NCBI GenBank assembly: GCA_963817405.1
Contig: CAWFNW010000002.1
Coordinates: forward strand, 1 to 64,000
Source: CAWFNW01 sp963817405
Lineage (GTDB): Bacteria; Actinomycetota; Coriobacteriia; Anaerosomatales; Anaerosomataceae
Direction: 5' to 3'
DNA: 64,000 nt
Shown here: piece by piece, positions 1 to 7,357 of the stretch
Layout: each line of letters begins with the position of its first letter
How positions within the stretch are numbered: the stretch's first letter is position 1
Notes under the pieces: generated by a model
Told to the model about the DNA's origin: nothing
What the model saw: the letters and a program-made list of their open reading frames with translations, nothing else
The model's database searches: none
Position numbers and translations under genes: made by a program

Positions 1-119
1 GTCGACTCGACCGCGTTGAGGAATTCGCTGCCGAGCCCGGGACTCTCCAGGTCGTAGAAGTCAGCTGCCTCGCGCATCTCGCGCTTGGCATCCGGGTGGA
101 AGCCAGGGCGCGAGCTCAC
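1..119 (-). CDS. RelE/ParE-family toxin, 5' part only
   Basis: The gene runs off the left edge; only the first 39 codons are present. Reading from a GTG at 119 the protein begins SSRPGFHPDAKREMREAADF and continues FYDLESPGLGSEFLNAV, the usual opening of ParE/RelE mRNA-interferase or gyrase-poison toxins (basic residues, then an E-A-x-x-F/Y helix with G-L-G-x-x-F). The GTG overlaps the TGA of the upstream antitoxin gene (GTGA), so the two are translationally coupled. The catalytic end is not visible, so ribosome-dependent RNase and gyrase inhibition cannot be told apart. Confidence 0.8.
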   Translation of the reverse strand, partial: MSSRPGFHPDAKREMREAADFYDLESPGLGSEFLNAVES

Positions 120-340
120 TTTCGAGAAGCTCGGAGTTCTGCGAATACCTCATCCATCGGGATGGGCTGCACCAGGCCCGACGCCATCTCCTGGTCGCGG
201 CGAACGGCCTCTTCGAGCCAGAGCCGCTCGACTTCGGTCTCGGAGAGATCGTCGAGGCTGTGCAAGATGTCGCGGGCGAGACTCGCCCGCGTGGAGGGAT
301 CCAACTGAAGCGCTTCGCGCTTGATCTCTTCAATAGTCAC
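116..340 (-). CDS. Putative addiction-module antitoxin (74 aa)
   Basis: A small acidic/helical protein with the TIEEIKREALQLDPSTRASL opening and an LDDLSETEVERLWLEEA centre, the pattern of the short 'putative addiction module component' antitoxins found beside RelE/ParE toxins. It would bind and neutralise the toxin encoded immediately downstream, with which it overlaps by 4 bp, and probably represses the operon. It starts at a GTG at 340 that itself overlaps the stop of a broken upstream antitoxin remnant. No DNA-binding domain is obvious at this length. Confidence 0.8.
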   Translation of the reverse strand: MTIEEIKREALQLDPSTRASLARDILHSLDDLSETEVERLWLEEAVRRDQEMASGLVQPIPMDEVFAELRASRK

Positions 341-413
341 AGCAACAGGTCTCCGATCAAGGCAGACGCTCCCTAGGAGCGAGCTTGTTGATGTCGATTG
401 CTGGCGTGCTCAT
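337..413 (-). pseudogene. Decayed N-terminus of an addiction-module antitoxin
   Basis: From an ATG at 413 the sequence reads MSTPAIDINKLAPRERL and, after a one-base shift, ALIGDLLL before a stop. This matches the first ~24 residues of the intact antitoxin at 3250-3462 (MSIPAVDINKLTPEERLALI). The upstream DNA is also alike: both copies carry a ccaaaccgaatcc segment about 40 bp before the ATG. The fragment is therefore a diverged duplicate of that locus cut off where the 116-340 antitoxin begins. Its shifted frame ends in a TGA that overlaps the GTG of that gene. Confidence 0.6.
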
Positions 414-488
414 GGTCCGATGATACGCCGTCGGACTTACCAGAACCAAACCGAATCCTTGCCGCGGGTCAGAGGGTGGCGCTGCGCG

Positions 489-1236
489 TCACCTCGGCAT
501 CAGCGCGAACACACCCCAGCCCAGATATTCACGCGTGTACGTGGCGTAGCGCTCGGGTTCCGAGGTCAGTTGGGCTCGAACATCCTTCGCGAACTCGTCG
601 TCGGGATTGGCTTCGAGCCACCGACGCATGGTGAGCCACTTGGCCGCCTCGTATCTGTCCCAGCCGTCTTGGTCAGCCAGAACCATTTCCACGACGTCGT
701 AGCCGAGGTGGCCGAACGACACGAGAAGGTCTGGGAGCGTGAGGAAGTCGGAGATCTCGGTGGCGCCACACCCCTTGGCCACGTCTTCCGTCGGCGGCAG
801 CTGCCGCCAGTAGGGCTCGCCGATGAGGATGATCCCTCCCGGGGCGCAGGCTCCGCTTGAGGAGTTCGATGGTGCCGGCGACTCCCCCGCCGATCCACGT
901 GGCGCCGACACAGGCTGCGATGTGGACCTTCTCGTCAGCGGTGTAGCCCGCGGCGTCGGCGTGGATGAACGTGACCTGGTCGGCGACGCCGAGTTGCTGG
1001 GCGCGGAGTCGTGCCTGCTCGGTGAACAGCTGGCTCATGTCGACGCCGGTGCCGACGATGCCGTGATCGCGTGCCCAGGTGCACAGCATCTCCCCCGAAC
1101 CGCTGCCGAGGTCGAGGACGCTGGTTCCCGGTTCCAGACGCAGCGCGGCGCCGAGGGTGGCGAGCTTCTCGGGTGTGATCGGGTTGTGGATGCGGTGAGC
1201 GGCCTCAGTGATGGTGAAGATGCGTGGGATGTCCAC
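489..1236 (-). CDS. Class I SAM-dependent methyltransferase (frameshifted)
   Basis: The first ~130 codons give a Rossmann methyltransferase: the SAM-binding motif VLDLGSGSGEMLC, then GTGVDMS (acidic end of strand 2) and VTFIHADAAGY. Around 842, in a CCCCGGG run, the frame shifts by one base; the rest continues as GGIILIGEPYWRQLPPTED to the stop. Joined, the protein is about 248 residues, a normal size for the family. The EPYW and late-aromatic pattern resembles small-molecule methyltransferases, but the substrate is unknown. The start is the GTG at 1236 behind GGAGG. The break sits in a homopolymer and is more likely an indel in the assembly than decay. Confidence 0.75.
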
Positions 1237-1265
1237 TGCGCGCGCCTCCGGGGGTGTCTGTTGGG

Positions 1266-1308
1266 GACCCTCTGAAAAGTTAGCACGTTTGATAGGTTTT
1301 CCGAGGGT
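1266..1308. repeat. Dispersed palindrome, copy 1
   Basis: GACCCTCTGAAAAGTTAGCA followed by a degenerate inverted arm ending CCGAGGGT. It lies between the 3' end of the RelE-like toxin (1349) and the GTG of the methyltransferase (1236). The right arm has several mismatches, so this is one of the more diverged copies. Confidence 0.8.
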
Positions 1309-1348
1309 GCACGGTGAGGGGTGCCGGAGGTGGGATGGCGGGCGGACT

Positions 1349-1669
1349 CTACGCGTCCCCGAGGCCGGGATCCAAGAGGCGCTCGCTGCGCCAGACTCGG
1401 ACCACCGTCACCGACTCTTCGTCTCGGCGATAGACGATCCGGAACGGCGGATGCTCGAGCTCGCGCAGCCACGTGGTGTCAAACTCGGGAACCATCCTGC
1501 CGCTGTCGGGGAACCTCTCGAGCTGGCGGACGCGCTCGATGACCTCCATCGCGAGACGCCGCCCCACCTCGGGAACGTCCTGGGAGGCGTACCAGTCCAT
1601 GATGTCGCGCAGGTCATCGCGTGCAGATTGCGCGAACTCGACGCGGATGCGGACACGCACTGCCATCAC
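1349..1669 (-). CDS. RelE/ParE-family toxin
   Basis: A 106-residue basic toxin with the RelE/ParE fold signatures: VRIRVEFAQSARDDLRDIMD at the N-terminus, VPEVGRRLAMEVIERVRQLE helix, FPDSGRMVPEF, and a C-terminal PPFRIVYRRDEESVTVVRVW strand pair with a conserved arginine. Members cleave ribosome-bound mRNA or poison gyrase; the sequence does not decide which. It overlaps by 4 bp the stop of the Phd-type antitoxin upstream (1666), so antitoxin is made first. Palindrome copy 1 follows 40 bp after its stop. Confidence 0.85.
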   Translation of the reverse strand: MMAVRVRIRVEFAQSARDDLRDIMDWYASQDVPEVGRRLAMEVIERVRQLERFPDSGRMVPEFDTTWLRELEHPPFRIVYRRDEESVTVVRVWRSERLLDPGLGDA

Positions 1670-1929
1670 TCAAGCCCGAGTGAGAGCACGACCTCATCGA
1701 GTGACAGGACCCGGCCCGCTTCGATGTCCGCAAGGCCGGCGACCACCGCGCGCATGAAGTCCCGCTCATCCTGGGCGGCCTCGTACTCGTCGAGCCCCTG
1801 CACCACTGCGACGCCGCGCCCGTGGCTGGTGAGCAGCACGGGGCGGCCAGTCTCGCCTGCGCGGCGCACGATCTTGCCTGGGTTGATCTTCATCTCCCCG
1901 AGCGGGACGACATCCTCCGAGAACTTCAC
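1666..1929 (-). CDS. Phd/YefM-family antitoxin
   Basis: The protein reads KFSEDVVPLGEMKINPGKIV then GRPVLLTSHGRGVAVVQGLDEYE, the Phd/YefM fold in which the N-terminal half dimerises and binds operator DNA and the C-terminal helix wraps the toxin. A GTG at 1929 is chosen because homologues start at the KFSE stretch and an AGGAG lies about 10 bp upstream; an in-frame start at 1959 would add ten poorly conserved residues. It is coupled to the downstream RelE-like toxin. A TATCGGTATTC-rich segment just upstream may carry the promoter, but no operator was resolved. Confidence 0.82.
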   Translation of the reverse strand: MKFSEDVVPLGEMKINPGKIVRRAGETGRPVLLTSHGRGVAVVQGLDEYEAAQDERDFMRAVVAGLADIEAGRVLSLDEVVLSLGLE

Positions 1930-2026
1930 TGCTGCAGAGCTCCTGCGCAGGGCGCACATCGTGGACCCCCAAACCGTATCGGTATTCAGGTACTGATTGT
2001 AGCACCTGAGGGGCGGCGCGGGCGTC

Positions 2027-2572
2027 CTACTCCTCCGAATAGCCCCGCACGATGGTCTGTCCTAACCCGCCCATCTGGTCGTTCGTTGACCATGAGCCGG
2101 GATCCGAGTCGACCACCGTGTAGGTGCCGGGCTTCAGGCTCTGATTCGGTTTGACCTCCCAGTAGGCGTTCGGCATGCCGCCCTGGCCCTCGGTTCCGAC
2201 CGCTTTCCACGGACCGTACACGGTACCGTCCTCGCCTCTGAGCGAGATCTCACCCGGAGGCTTGCCCGAGTCCCAGTGGTACGTCTGGATGTAGCTGATC
2301 GAGGTCTGCTGTGCCAGCGTGAAGGTGACCGGCTTGGAAGAACCCGCGCGTACGACGCCGTCGTTGGAGTTCTTGAAGATCTCGATCTCCTCGGCCCTGC
2401 TGAGGAGGGTGCCAGCCGGCTCTTGCTTTGGGAGGGGGCTCGTGGGCCCGTCGCCCCTGTACTGCTCAATGCGCTCTCGGCGGATCGGAGCGCACGAGCA
2501 GCCAGACAACGCGAGTGCGCTCAGCACAACGAGTGCTACCAGCGCGAGCGAGAGATATCCTCGGCTCCTCAT
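2027..2572 (-). CDS. Putative lipoprotein of unknown function
   Basis: A 181-residue exported protein. Residues 1-24 are a lipoprotein signal peptide (basic MRSR, hydrophobic LALVALVVLSALALSG, then Cys as the lipidation site). The mature part has a beta-rich segment (VTFTLAQQTSISYIQTYHW, SLRGEDGTVYGPW, YWEVKPNQSLKPGTYTVVDS) resembling a small jelly-roll or Ig-like module, ending in SWSTNDQMGGLGQTIVRG. No catalytic motif is seen and the family is not recognised. It stands alone between TA modules, with palindrome copy 2 160 bp upstream. Confidence 0.75.
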   Translation of the reverse strand: MRSRGYLSLALVALVVLSALALSGCSCAPIRRERIEQYRGDGPTSPLPKQEPAGTLLSRAEEIEIFKNSNDGVVRAGSSKPVTFTLAQQTSISYIQTYHWDSGKPPGEISLRGEDGTVYGPWKAVGTEGQGGMPNAYWEVKPNQSLKPGTYTVVDSDPGSWSTNDQMGGLGQTIVRGYSEE

Positions 2573-2733
2573 CAGAACCCCCCTGTCCCAAGGCTCGGCC
2601 GAACCTGGTGCGCGTGACCCGCACCGGCCTCTGCGTGGTATCTACCCGATTCTGCGCCACGCCGCCGGTTTGAGCCGGATCGCCGCGATCACTCGGCCGA
2701 CAGCCGCTGCGGGCGCGGCGGGGGTCCTGTTGG

Positions 2734-2775
2734 GACCCTCTGAAAAGTTAGCAGATTTGATAAGTTTTGGAGGGT
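2734..2775. repeat. Dispersed palindrome, copy 2
   Basis: GACCCTCTGAAAAGTTAGCA with inverted arm TAAGTTTTGGAGGGT. It lies in a 318-bp gap between the lipoprotein start (2572) and the higA-like gene end (2891). A G-rich tract (2708-2727) lies just to its left. Nothing else was recognised in that gap. Confidence 0.85.
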
Positions 2776-2890
2776 GCGGGGCGCACGATGCGGGAGGTGA
2801 GGGCCGACGGGCTGAGGGCTTCACTCGGCCACCGTTCTCGCACTAGGCGACACTCAATCGCTTGAGGTGGATGCCCTTGCGTCTGAGCTC

Positions 2891-3158
2891 CTACGCGGCA
2901 TCCCACAGATCGACGGCGCGCTGGGCGTTGAGCCAGAACTCGGCCGAATTACCGAACAGCTGCGAGAGTCGCGGCGCCATCTCAGGACTCAAGGCGCGGC
3001 GCTCGCGGAGCAGCTCGTTGACGGTCTGGCGCGAAATGGCCGAGGGCATCCGCCAGGCCGGCAACCGTCAGGTCGTAGTCCGGCATGAAGTCCTCACGCA
3101 GCATCTCACCCGGATGCGTTGGGCGGGCGGTGCGCTGGTCGGTGTTCGGAATCACCAT
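2891..3158 (-). pseudogene. higA: HigA-family XRE antitoxin, frameshifted
   Basis: From ATG 3158 the frame reads VIPNTDQRTARPTHPGEMLR, EDFMPDYDLTVAGLADALG; then one extra C at about 3047 shifts the frame, and it resumes ISRQTVNELLRERRALSPEM through LFGNSAEFWLNAQRAVDLWD to a stop at 2891. This is the complete HigA architecture (HP-G-E-x-L leader, XRE helix-turn-helix with R-Q-T-V-N recognition helix, W-L-N-A-Q tail). Its toxin partner is missing: only the last ten codons of a higB survive upstream. The gene may be an orphan left after toxin loss, or an indel-damaged functional antitoxin. Confidence 0.75.
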
Positions 3159-3173
3159 GGTTGGACCTTCTCC

Positions 3174-3206
3174 TCAGTGGTAGTCGCAGATCTCGACGTG
3201 ATCGGC
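3174..3206 (-). pseudogene. Remnant of a higB toxin 3' end
   Basis: The codons before the stop at 3174 spell ADHVEICDYH, matching the closing residues of HigB toxins; the intact HigB at 3866-4144 ends EDVEIVDYH. The remnant sits directly before the higA-like gene, exactly where higB belongs. Upstream the similarity ends and the sequence leads into the neighbouring antitoxin, so the rest of higB was deleted. Confidence 0.55.
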
Positions 3207-3249
3207 GTGCGCGGTGCCCGAGGCGGAGTCGAGCCGCTGCGCACGCTGA

Positions 3250-3462
3250 TCAGCCGTGAAGCCGTCGTTTGACGTCTTCCCAGGAGATGACCGCCGCCTT
3301 GCCGCTGTCGAGCTCGTCAAGCCTCCGATCAAGCTCTTTCTGCTGTGCCAAAGTGACAGGTACGGGCTCCGGTCGCGCGCGAAGACTGTCCCAGAGGTCG
3401 CCGATCAAGGCTAGGCGCTCCTCTGGAGTGAGCTTGTTGATGTCGACCGCTGGGATGCTCAT
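3250..3462 (-). CDS. Addiction-module antitoxin (70 aa), no toxin partner
   Basis: MSIPAVDINKLTPEERLALI then GDLWDSLRARPEPVPVTLAQ and DRRLDELDSGKAAVISWEDV: the classic 'putative addiction module component' antitoxin, 70 residues. The conserved S-W-E-D-V-K-R-R-L end is complete. It normally precedes a RelE/ParE toxin, but downstream DNA contains only the higB remnant and higA, so its partner appears to have been lost in a rearrangement. Its N-terminus and upstream DNA are duplicated at about 337-470. Confidence 0.8.
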   Translation of the reverse strand: MSIPAVDINKLTPEERLALIGDLWDSLRARPEPVPVTLAQQKELDRRLDELDSGKAAVISWEDVKRRLHG

Positions 3463-3535
3463 GATCCGAGGACACCCGCCTGTCCTTGTCGGAGCCAAAC
3501 CGAATCCTCGCCGTGCGTTCTGCTCGATCCCGCTG

Positions 3536-3862
3536 CTAGGCGGTATGCCCCAGCTGACCGCCGATTCCGCGCCACGGCTTGATGCGCTCGAGAGTGTCGC
3601 GGAGCTCGTCCTGCGCGACCTCGGTGTCGTAGGCGGCCTGCGCGCGCAGCCAGTAGCCGTGCGACAGGCCGAAGAACTTGCAGAGGCGCAGGTCGGTGTC
3701 AGCGGTGACGGCGCGCTTGCCCGCAACGATGGCCCCGATGCGCTGTGCCGGCACGCCGATCTCCTTGGCGAGGCGGTACTGCGAGACGCCCATGGGCTTC
3801 AAGAACTCCTCCAGGAGGAGCTCGCCGGGGGTCACTGGCTTGAGCTTGGTCATTGTCATCAC
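3536..3862 (-). CDS. higA: HigA-family XRE antitoxin
   Basis: A 108-residue helix-turn-helix antitoxin: KLKPVTPGELLLEEFLKPMG leader, XRE domain VSQYRLAKEIGVPAQRIGAI VAGKRAVTADTDLRL, and FFGLSHGYWLRAQAAYDTEV. It should neutralise the HigB toxin encoded just upstream (gap 3 bp) and autorepress the operon. In this family the toxin gene comes first. The C-terminal extension (DTLERIKPWRGIGGQL) is longer than in many HigA proteins and resembles variants with an added helix. Confidence 0.88.
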   Translation of the reverse strand: MMTMTKLKPVTPGELLLEEFLKPMGVSQYRLAKEIGVPAQRIGAIVAGKRAVTADTDLRLCKFFGLSHGYWLRAQAAYDTEVAQDELRDTLERIKPWRGIGGQLGHTA

Positions 3863-3865
3863 GTC

Positions 3866-4144
3866 CTAGTGGTAATCCACGATCTCAACGTCTTCGGGCC
3901 CTGCTTGCGTCCAACGGAAGCAGATACGGTACTGGTCGTTCACTCGGATGCTGTGTTGGCCGGACCGATCTCCCTTGAGCGCCTCGAGTCGGTTGCCCGG
4001 TGGCACCCTGAGGTCGTCGAGCACGCCCGCGATCTCGAGCTGGCGAAGCTTGCGTCTCGCGACCGACTCGATGTTGACGAAGCGGCGCACGCGGGTGCTC
4101 CCGGCGAGCTTGGCGGTATCAGCATCCTTGAATGAGACGATCAT
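3866..4144 (-). CDS. higB: HigB-family toxin
   Basis: A 92-residue RelE-fold toxin: MIVSFKDADTAKLAGSTRVR, LDDLRVPPGNRLEALKGDRS, GQHSIRVNDQYRICFRWTQ, EDVEIVDYH. All hallmark HigB blocks are present (basic H-S-I-R-V-N-D-Q-Y-R-I-C-F-R strand core). HigB cleaves mRNA on the ribosome. The ATG at 4144 is preferred over an upstream in-frame GTG/ATG because homologues begin MI-x-S-F, and because the promoter lies so close that this ATG would be at or near the 5' end of the transcript. Followed 3 bp later by higA. Confidence 0.88.
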   Translation of the reverse strand: MIVSFKDADTAKLAGSTRVRRFVNIESVARRKLRQLEIAGVLDDLRVPPGNRLEALKGDRSGQHSIRVNDQYRICFRWTQAGPEDVEIVDYH

Positions 4145-4150
4145 GGGGCG

Positions 4151-4179
4151 ATAGTAACGCACGGCGTTAGTAACGTCAA
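4151..4179 (-). promoter_or_regulatory. Promoter of higBA, probably leaderless
   Basis: On the minus strand TTGACG (4179-4174), a 17-bp spacer and TACTAT (4156-4151) form a near-consensus sigma-70 promoter, and the higB ATG follows only six bases after the -10 box. Transcription would begin at or beside the start codon, giving a leaderless mRNA. A GTAACG/GTTAC motif is repeated within the spacer and could be the HigA operator. Confidence 0.7.
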
Positions 4180-4185
4180 GCGTGA

Positions 4186-5795
4186 CTATTCTCGATCCAC
4201 GCGCACCTGCCTAGCCCCCGTGGACCCCGTCTTGAGGGCCGCGCCGAGGATGCCACGCAGGATCGTTCTGGCGACCTGGGTGCCGATCGAGCGCGCCGCG
4301 CTCCTGCCGGCCGCTTCCATCATCCTGTTGTCGTGCACTCGGGCGGCACGCTCCGCCCGCTCGGCTGCCGCGGCCGCGCGCGCCTGCGCGGCCTCGAGCC
4401 TCGCCTGCTGCAGGGCGGCCTTGGCCTCGGCTGCGGCTTTGGCTTCGGTTGCGGCGGCGGTCGCCGCGATCTCCGCGGCCGCCTTCAGCACCTCGTACGC
4501 GCTCTCGCGGTCCACGGCCACATCGTAGCGGCCGGCAAGAGGCGAGCTCGCGCAGAGCGCCCGACGCGCCTCCTCGGTAATTGCCCCCACGTGGCTGTGA
4601 GGCGGCACGATCAGCGTGCGTTCCACTCGGTAGGGCGTACCGTCGGTGTCGAGGACCGAGACGAGCGCCTCGCCGGGGGCGAGCGCCGAGAGCACCAACT
4701 CGGTCAGGAAGGCCGGATTGGCGCGCAGCAGCTCGGAGGCGGCGGTGAGGCGCCGCTCGTCGCGCGGCGTGTAGTCGCGAAGCGCGTGCTGGATGCGGGT
4801 GCCGAGGTGGCTGAGGATGCGCTCGGGCAGGTCGACGGGGTTCTCCGTGGCGAGAAAGACGCCCACGCCTCTGCGAGAGAGGGAGCGGAGGACCTGTTCC
4901 GCGCCGTCGATGAGCGGGGCCGGCGCGTCCTCGAAGAGCAGGTGGGCATCCTCGATGAGCACGACGAGGGTGGGTTGGGCGCCGGCTGGGGCGTGGGCTC
5001 CGCGGCCGGGTGCGCGGCGGACTGCGTGGCGGGCTCCGCGGCCCGTTGCGCTGCGGTTTCCGGCAGGAGATTGCGGAGCTGGGTCAGGAGCCAGAGGACC
5101 AGGGCCGAGTACTCACGGCGGGACATGACCGACCGGTCCGCGAGGAGGAGGCTGATGGTGCCGCGCCCGTCGGGGCCGGTCCGCAGGAACTCGGACACAT
5201 CAAGCGCCGGCTCGCCGAAGAGCCGGGTTCCGCCGCGCTCCTCGAACTGGAGCAGCGCCCGCTGGATGGTTCCGATGGTGGCCGCCGAGACGCTCCCGTA
5301 CGTGGTGCTGATCTCGGCCGCGTGGTCGGCAGCGTACTTGAGCATCGCGCGCAAGTCCTTGGTGTCCAGGAGGAGGAGGCCGCTGTCGTCAGCGACGCGG
5401 TGGGCGACCGTGAGCACGGCTTCCTGCGTGTCGTTGAGATTGAGGAGGCGCGAGAGGAGGAGCGGGCCCATGTTTGCGACCGTCGTGCGAAGCGGGTGGC
5501 CCTGGGCGCCGAGCGCGTCCCAGAGGATCACCGGGTACGGAGCGGCGCCGGGGCTGACGTTGGCGCCGGGTTGGGAGAGGCCCGTGAGCTCCCCGCTGGT
5601 GTCCGTCGCGAAGACCGGCACGCCAATCTCGGAGAATTGTTCGGCGAGCACCTGCAGCGTGGTTGTCTTGCCGGTGGCGGGTGCTCCTGCGACATAGCCG
5701 TGCCTGATCGCTGAGCTGGGAAGCATGCGTATCTCGCTCCGCCCGGACGTGCCGGACGTGCCGAGCAGCAGACCGTCATCAGCTTGGTCGGTCAT
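4186..5795 (-). CDS. HerA-like P-loop ATPase (DUF853 type), frameshifted
   Basis: A ~535-residue ATPase. The Walker A motif GAPATGKTTT is at about residues 37-46 and GVPVFATDTSGELTGLSQPG follows, as in DUF853/HerA-type ATPases. After a one-base deletion near 4979 the frame continues PTLVVLIEDAHLLFEDAP (Walker B, LVVLIEDAH), VGVFLATENPVDLPERILSH LGTRIQHALRDYTPRD, then a long Ala/Glu coiled-coil and a basic C-terminus. The family comprises hexameric DNA translocases or ATPases of uncertain role. It starts at ATG 5795; the divergent gene at 6283 is unrelated. The break lies in an AACCCACCC run. Confidence 0.75.
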
Positions 5796-5879
5796 CGCGG
5801 ACCCCCCGTCGCGCCGTCGCCCCTTGCCACGAATCGTACGTCGACGGGCGCGCGCCGTCGGTTTCGGCGCGGTAGCAGA

Positions 5880-6000
5880 CGTGAGACGAGATGGTGTCGC
5901 CGCGGGGCCGGGTCGGGCGGCGAGCGCGGGGCGGCGGGGCGGTGGCGGCGCCGGGGCGGGGCGAGCGCGGCGCGAACGCCTTCGGGGGTGTGCTCCCGCG
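5880..6000. repeat. G/C-rich low-complexity tract before palindrome copy 3
   Basis: A purine-skewed run of GGGGC/GGCGG units (for example around 5905-5970) fills the left half of the 487-bp gap between the HerA-like gene and the nucleotidyltransferase. No gene is supported here. Similar G-rich tracts precede several other palindrome copies. Confidence 0.6.
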
Positions 6001-6044
6001 GACCCTCTAGGAAGTTATCAAATATGATAACTTTCCCGAGGGTT
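6001..6044. repeat. Dispersed palindrome, copy 3
   Basis: GACCCTCTAGGAAGTTATCA, centre AATATGATAAC, right arm TTTCCCGAGGGT. Here the element sits between divergent genes (HerA-like on minus, nucleotidyltransferase on plus), which argues against a simple role as a gene-end terminator. Confidence 0.9.
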
Positions 6045-6221
6045 CGGTGGGGCAGGCGCGAGAGCTGCAGGCTGCGGTTGCCATTCACGGGCTAGGTCGA
6101 GTTTGGCTTCTGGCTAGGCCCGCGTGTCACAGTGACCCCGCGAGGCGGCCTCCGCGTTCCTCGGGGTGGATCCACCGCGAGAGAGCGGCATCGCATCCCG
6201 TGTCCCAGAACAAGGATTCCC

Positions 6222-6250
6222 TTGCTGTGTTTCTCTTTGGAGAATACTAT
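6222..6250 (+). promoter_or_regulatory. Promoter of the nucleotidyltransferase-HTH pair
   Basis: TTGCTG at 6222-6227, a 17-bp spacer and TACTAT at 6245-6250 form a good sigma-70 promoter, 33 bp before the ATG at 6283. A GGGAGG ribosome site at 6268-6273 lies between them. Confidence 0.65.
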
Positions 6251-6282
6251 TCTTGAAGATTGACACTGGGAGGACAAGCACC

Positions 6283-6819
6283 ATGACGAGCGGCTTGGAC
6301 ATGGGAGAACCTGAGCTCCGGAATCGCCTCCTGGAGTTCGATCGGGCAGTCGCTCTGCTCTTCCCCGGTCGATCCTTTCGCCTGGTGCTCGTGGGCGGAG
6401 GCGCGCTGGTTCTCTTGGGTTGTCTCGCACGTGCGACCGCAGACCTCGACGCGCTCCGGTTCCCCGCGGAGCTGCTGCCGCTGATGGAGAAGTACGACCT
6501 CAGCGGCCGGGCGACGGCCTACCAGGACCAGTTCGCGTACAACTTGGAAGACAGACTGGTCCCGCTCGGTCTGGCAACCAAGGCCGTCGAATGCTATGCG
6601 GCGTCAGTTGAGGACATCGTGGCATCGAAGCTGTACTCGGCAAGGGCCACAGATGCGAGCGACGTGCGTCGTCCGGAAGTGCTGGCAGTCCTGGACTGGG
6701 ACCGACTCGCCGAAGTGGTGGCGGACATGGCGGGCAGCAAGCTGATCGAACGGCGCCACCGGCAGTTACTCGACAACCACGGCTCGTATAGGAAGGAGTT
6801 CGGGCCATGCGACAGCTGA
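6283..6819 (+). CDS. DUF6036-like nucleotidyltransferase, TA toxin/antitoxin candidate
   Basis: A 178-residue protein with the nucleotidyltransferase core LVGGGALVLLGCLARATADL D (G-G-G-A then T-x-D-L-D), followed by VECYAASVEDIVASKLYSAR and an LAVLDWDRLAEVVADM helix. This layout matches DUF6036/AbiEii-like nucleotidyltransferases that act within TA or phage-defence loci by transferring nucleotides to tRNA or to a partner. The ATG at 6283 is chosen because of its promoter and GGGAGG site; a longer in-frame opening at 6166 lacks conservation. It overlaps the next gene by 13 bp, so the two are one unit. Confidence 0.75.
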   Translation: MTSGLDMGEPELRNRLLEFDRAVALLFPGRSFRLVLVGGGALVLLGCLARATADLDALRFPAELLPLMEKYDLSGRATAYQDQFAYNLEDRLVPLGLATKAVECYAASVEDIVASKLYSARATDASDVRRPEVLAVLDWDRLAEVVADMAGSKLIERRHRQLLDNHGSYRKEFGPCDS

Positions 6820-7337
6820 CGTTCGGGGGATACCTGGATTCATACGTTCGGTACCTCGCCGGGAGAGACACGCATGCGCTCTCGCGGCTCGCGGATCTGG
6901 CGCGCACCGAGCCGCGCCTCACCGAGCCCCTCCTGCTCTGGGCAGTGAAGAGGGGGCACGACGCCAGACTGTCCCAGATGCTTGCCGGGCAGCCCGGACT
7001 GGCGCATGAGCTGAAGGTCCTCGTTGCGCTTGAGCGGGACGGGCGCCTTGAGTCCGCGATTTCCGCCGAGGACCCGCGATTGCGACCCGAGTACTCCAAG
7101 GTCTGGCGAAGCTACGTCGCGCGTCGCGACGCGTCGGCGCGCGATGCGCACCTGAAGCTCGAAGCCAGGAAGCGCGTGCTCGCCCTGGAGTCCGCCAAGG
7201 GCGTGACTCGCTATCGAATGGCAAAGGACCTGGGGCTCAACCCGGGGAATCTCCACGCGTTTCTGGCGCAGGGAAATCCAAGCAAGCTCTCGCTCGATCG
7301 AGCGCTGCAGCTCGTGAGCTACCTGGAAGCGGCCTGA
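6807..7337 (+). CDS. HTH-domain partner of the nucleotidyltransferase
   Basis: A 176-residue protein. Residues 1-110 are helical and acidic (YLDSYVRYLAGRDTHALSRL, RLTEPLLLWAVKRGHDARL) without a recognised family. Residues 120-175 hold a helix-turn-helix: ARKRVLALESAKGVTRYRMA KDLGLNPGNLHAFLAQGNPS KLSLDRALQLVSYLEA, in which RYRMAKDLGLNPGNLHAFL is the recognition unit. It likely binds the operon promoter and pairs with the upstream nucleotidyltransferase. The start ATG lies inside the upstream gene, giving tight coupling. Confidence 0.7.
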   Translation: MRQLTFGGYLDSYVRYLAGRDTHALSRLADLARTEPRLTEPLLLWAVKRGHDARLSQMLAGQPGLAHELKVLVALERDGRLESAISAEDPRLRPEYSKVWRSYVARRDASARDAHLKLEARKRVLALESAKGVTRYRMAKDLGLNPGNLHAFLAQGNPSKLSLDRALQLVSYLEAA

Positions 7338-7357
7338 TCAGGCCTGTCTCGTACGCA

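Noticed and set aside
4333..5697. Long open frame opposite the HerA-like ATPase
   Set aside because: GC-rich shadow: composition follows the codon bias of the opposite strand and no domain is recognisable, whereas the minus-strand reading has Walker motifs.
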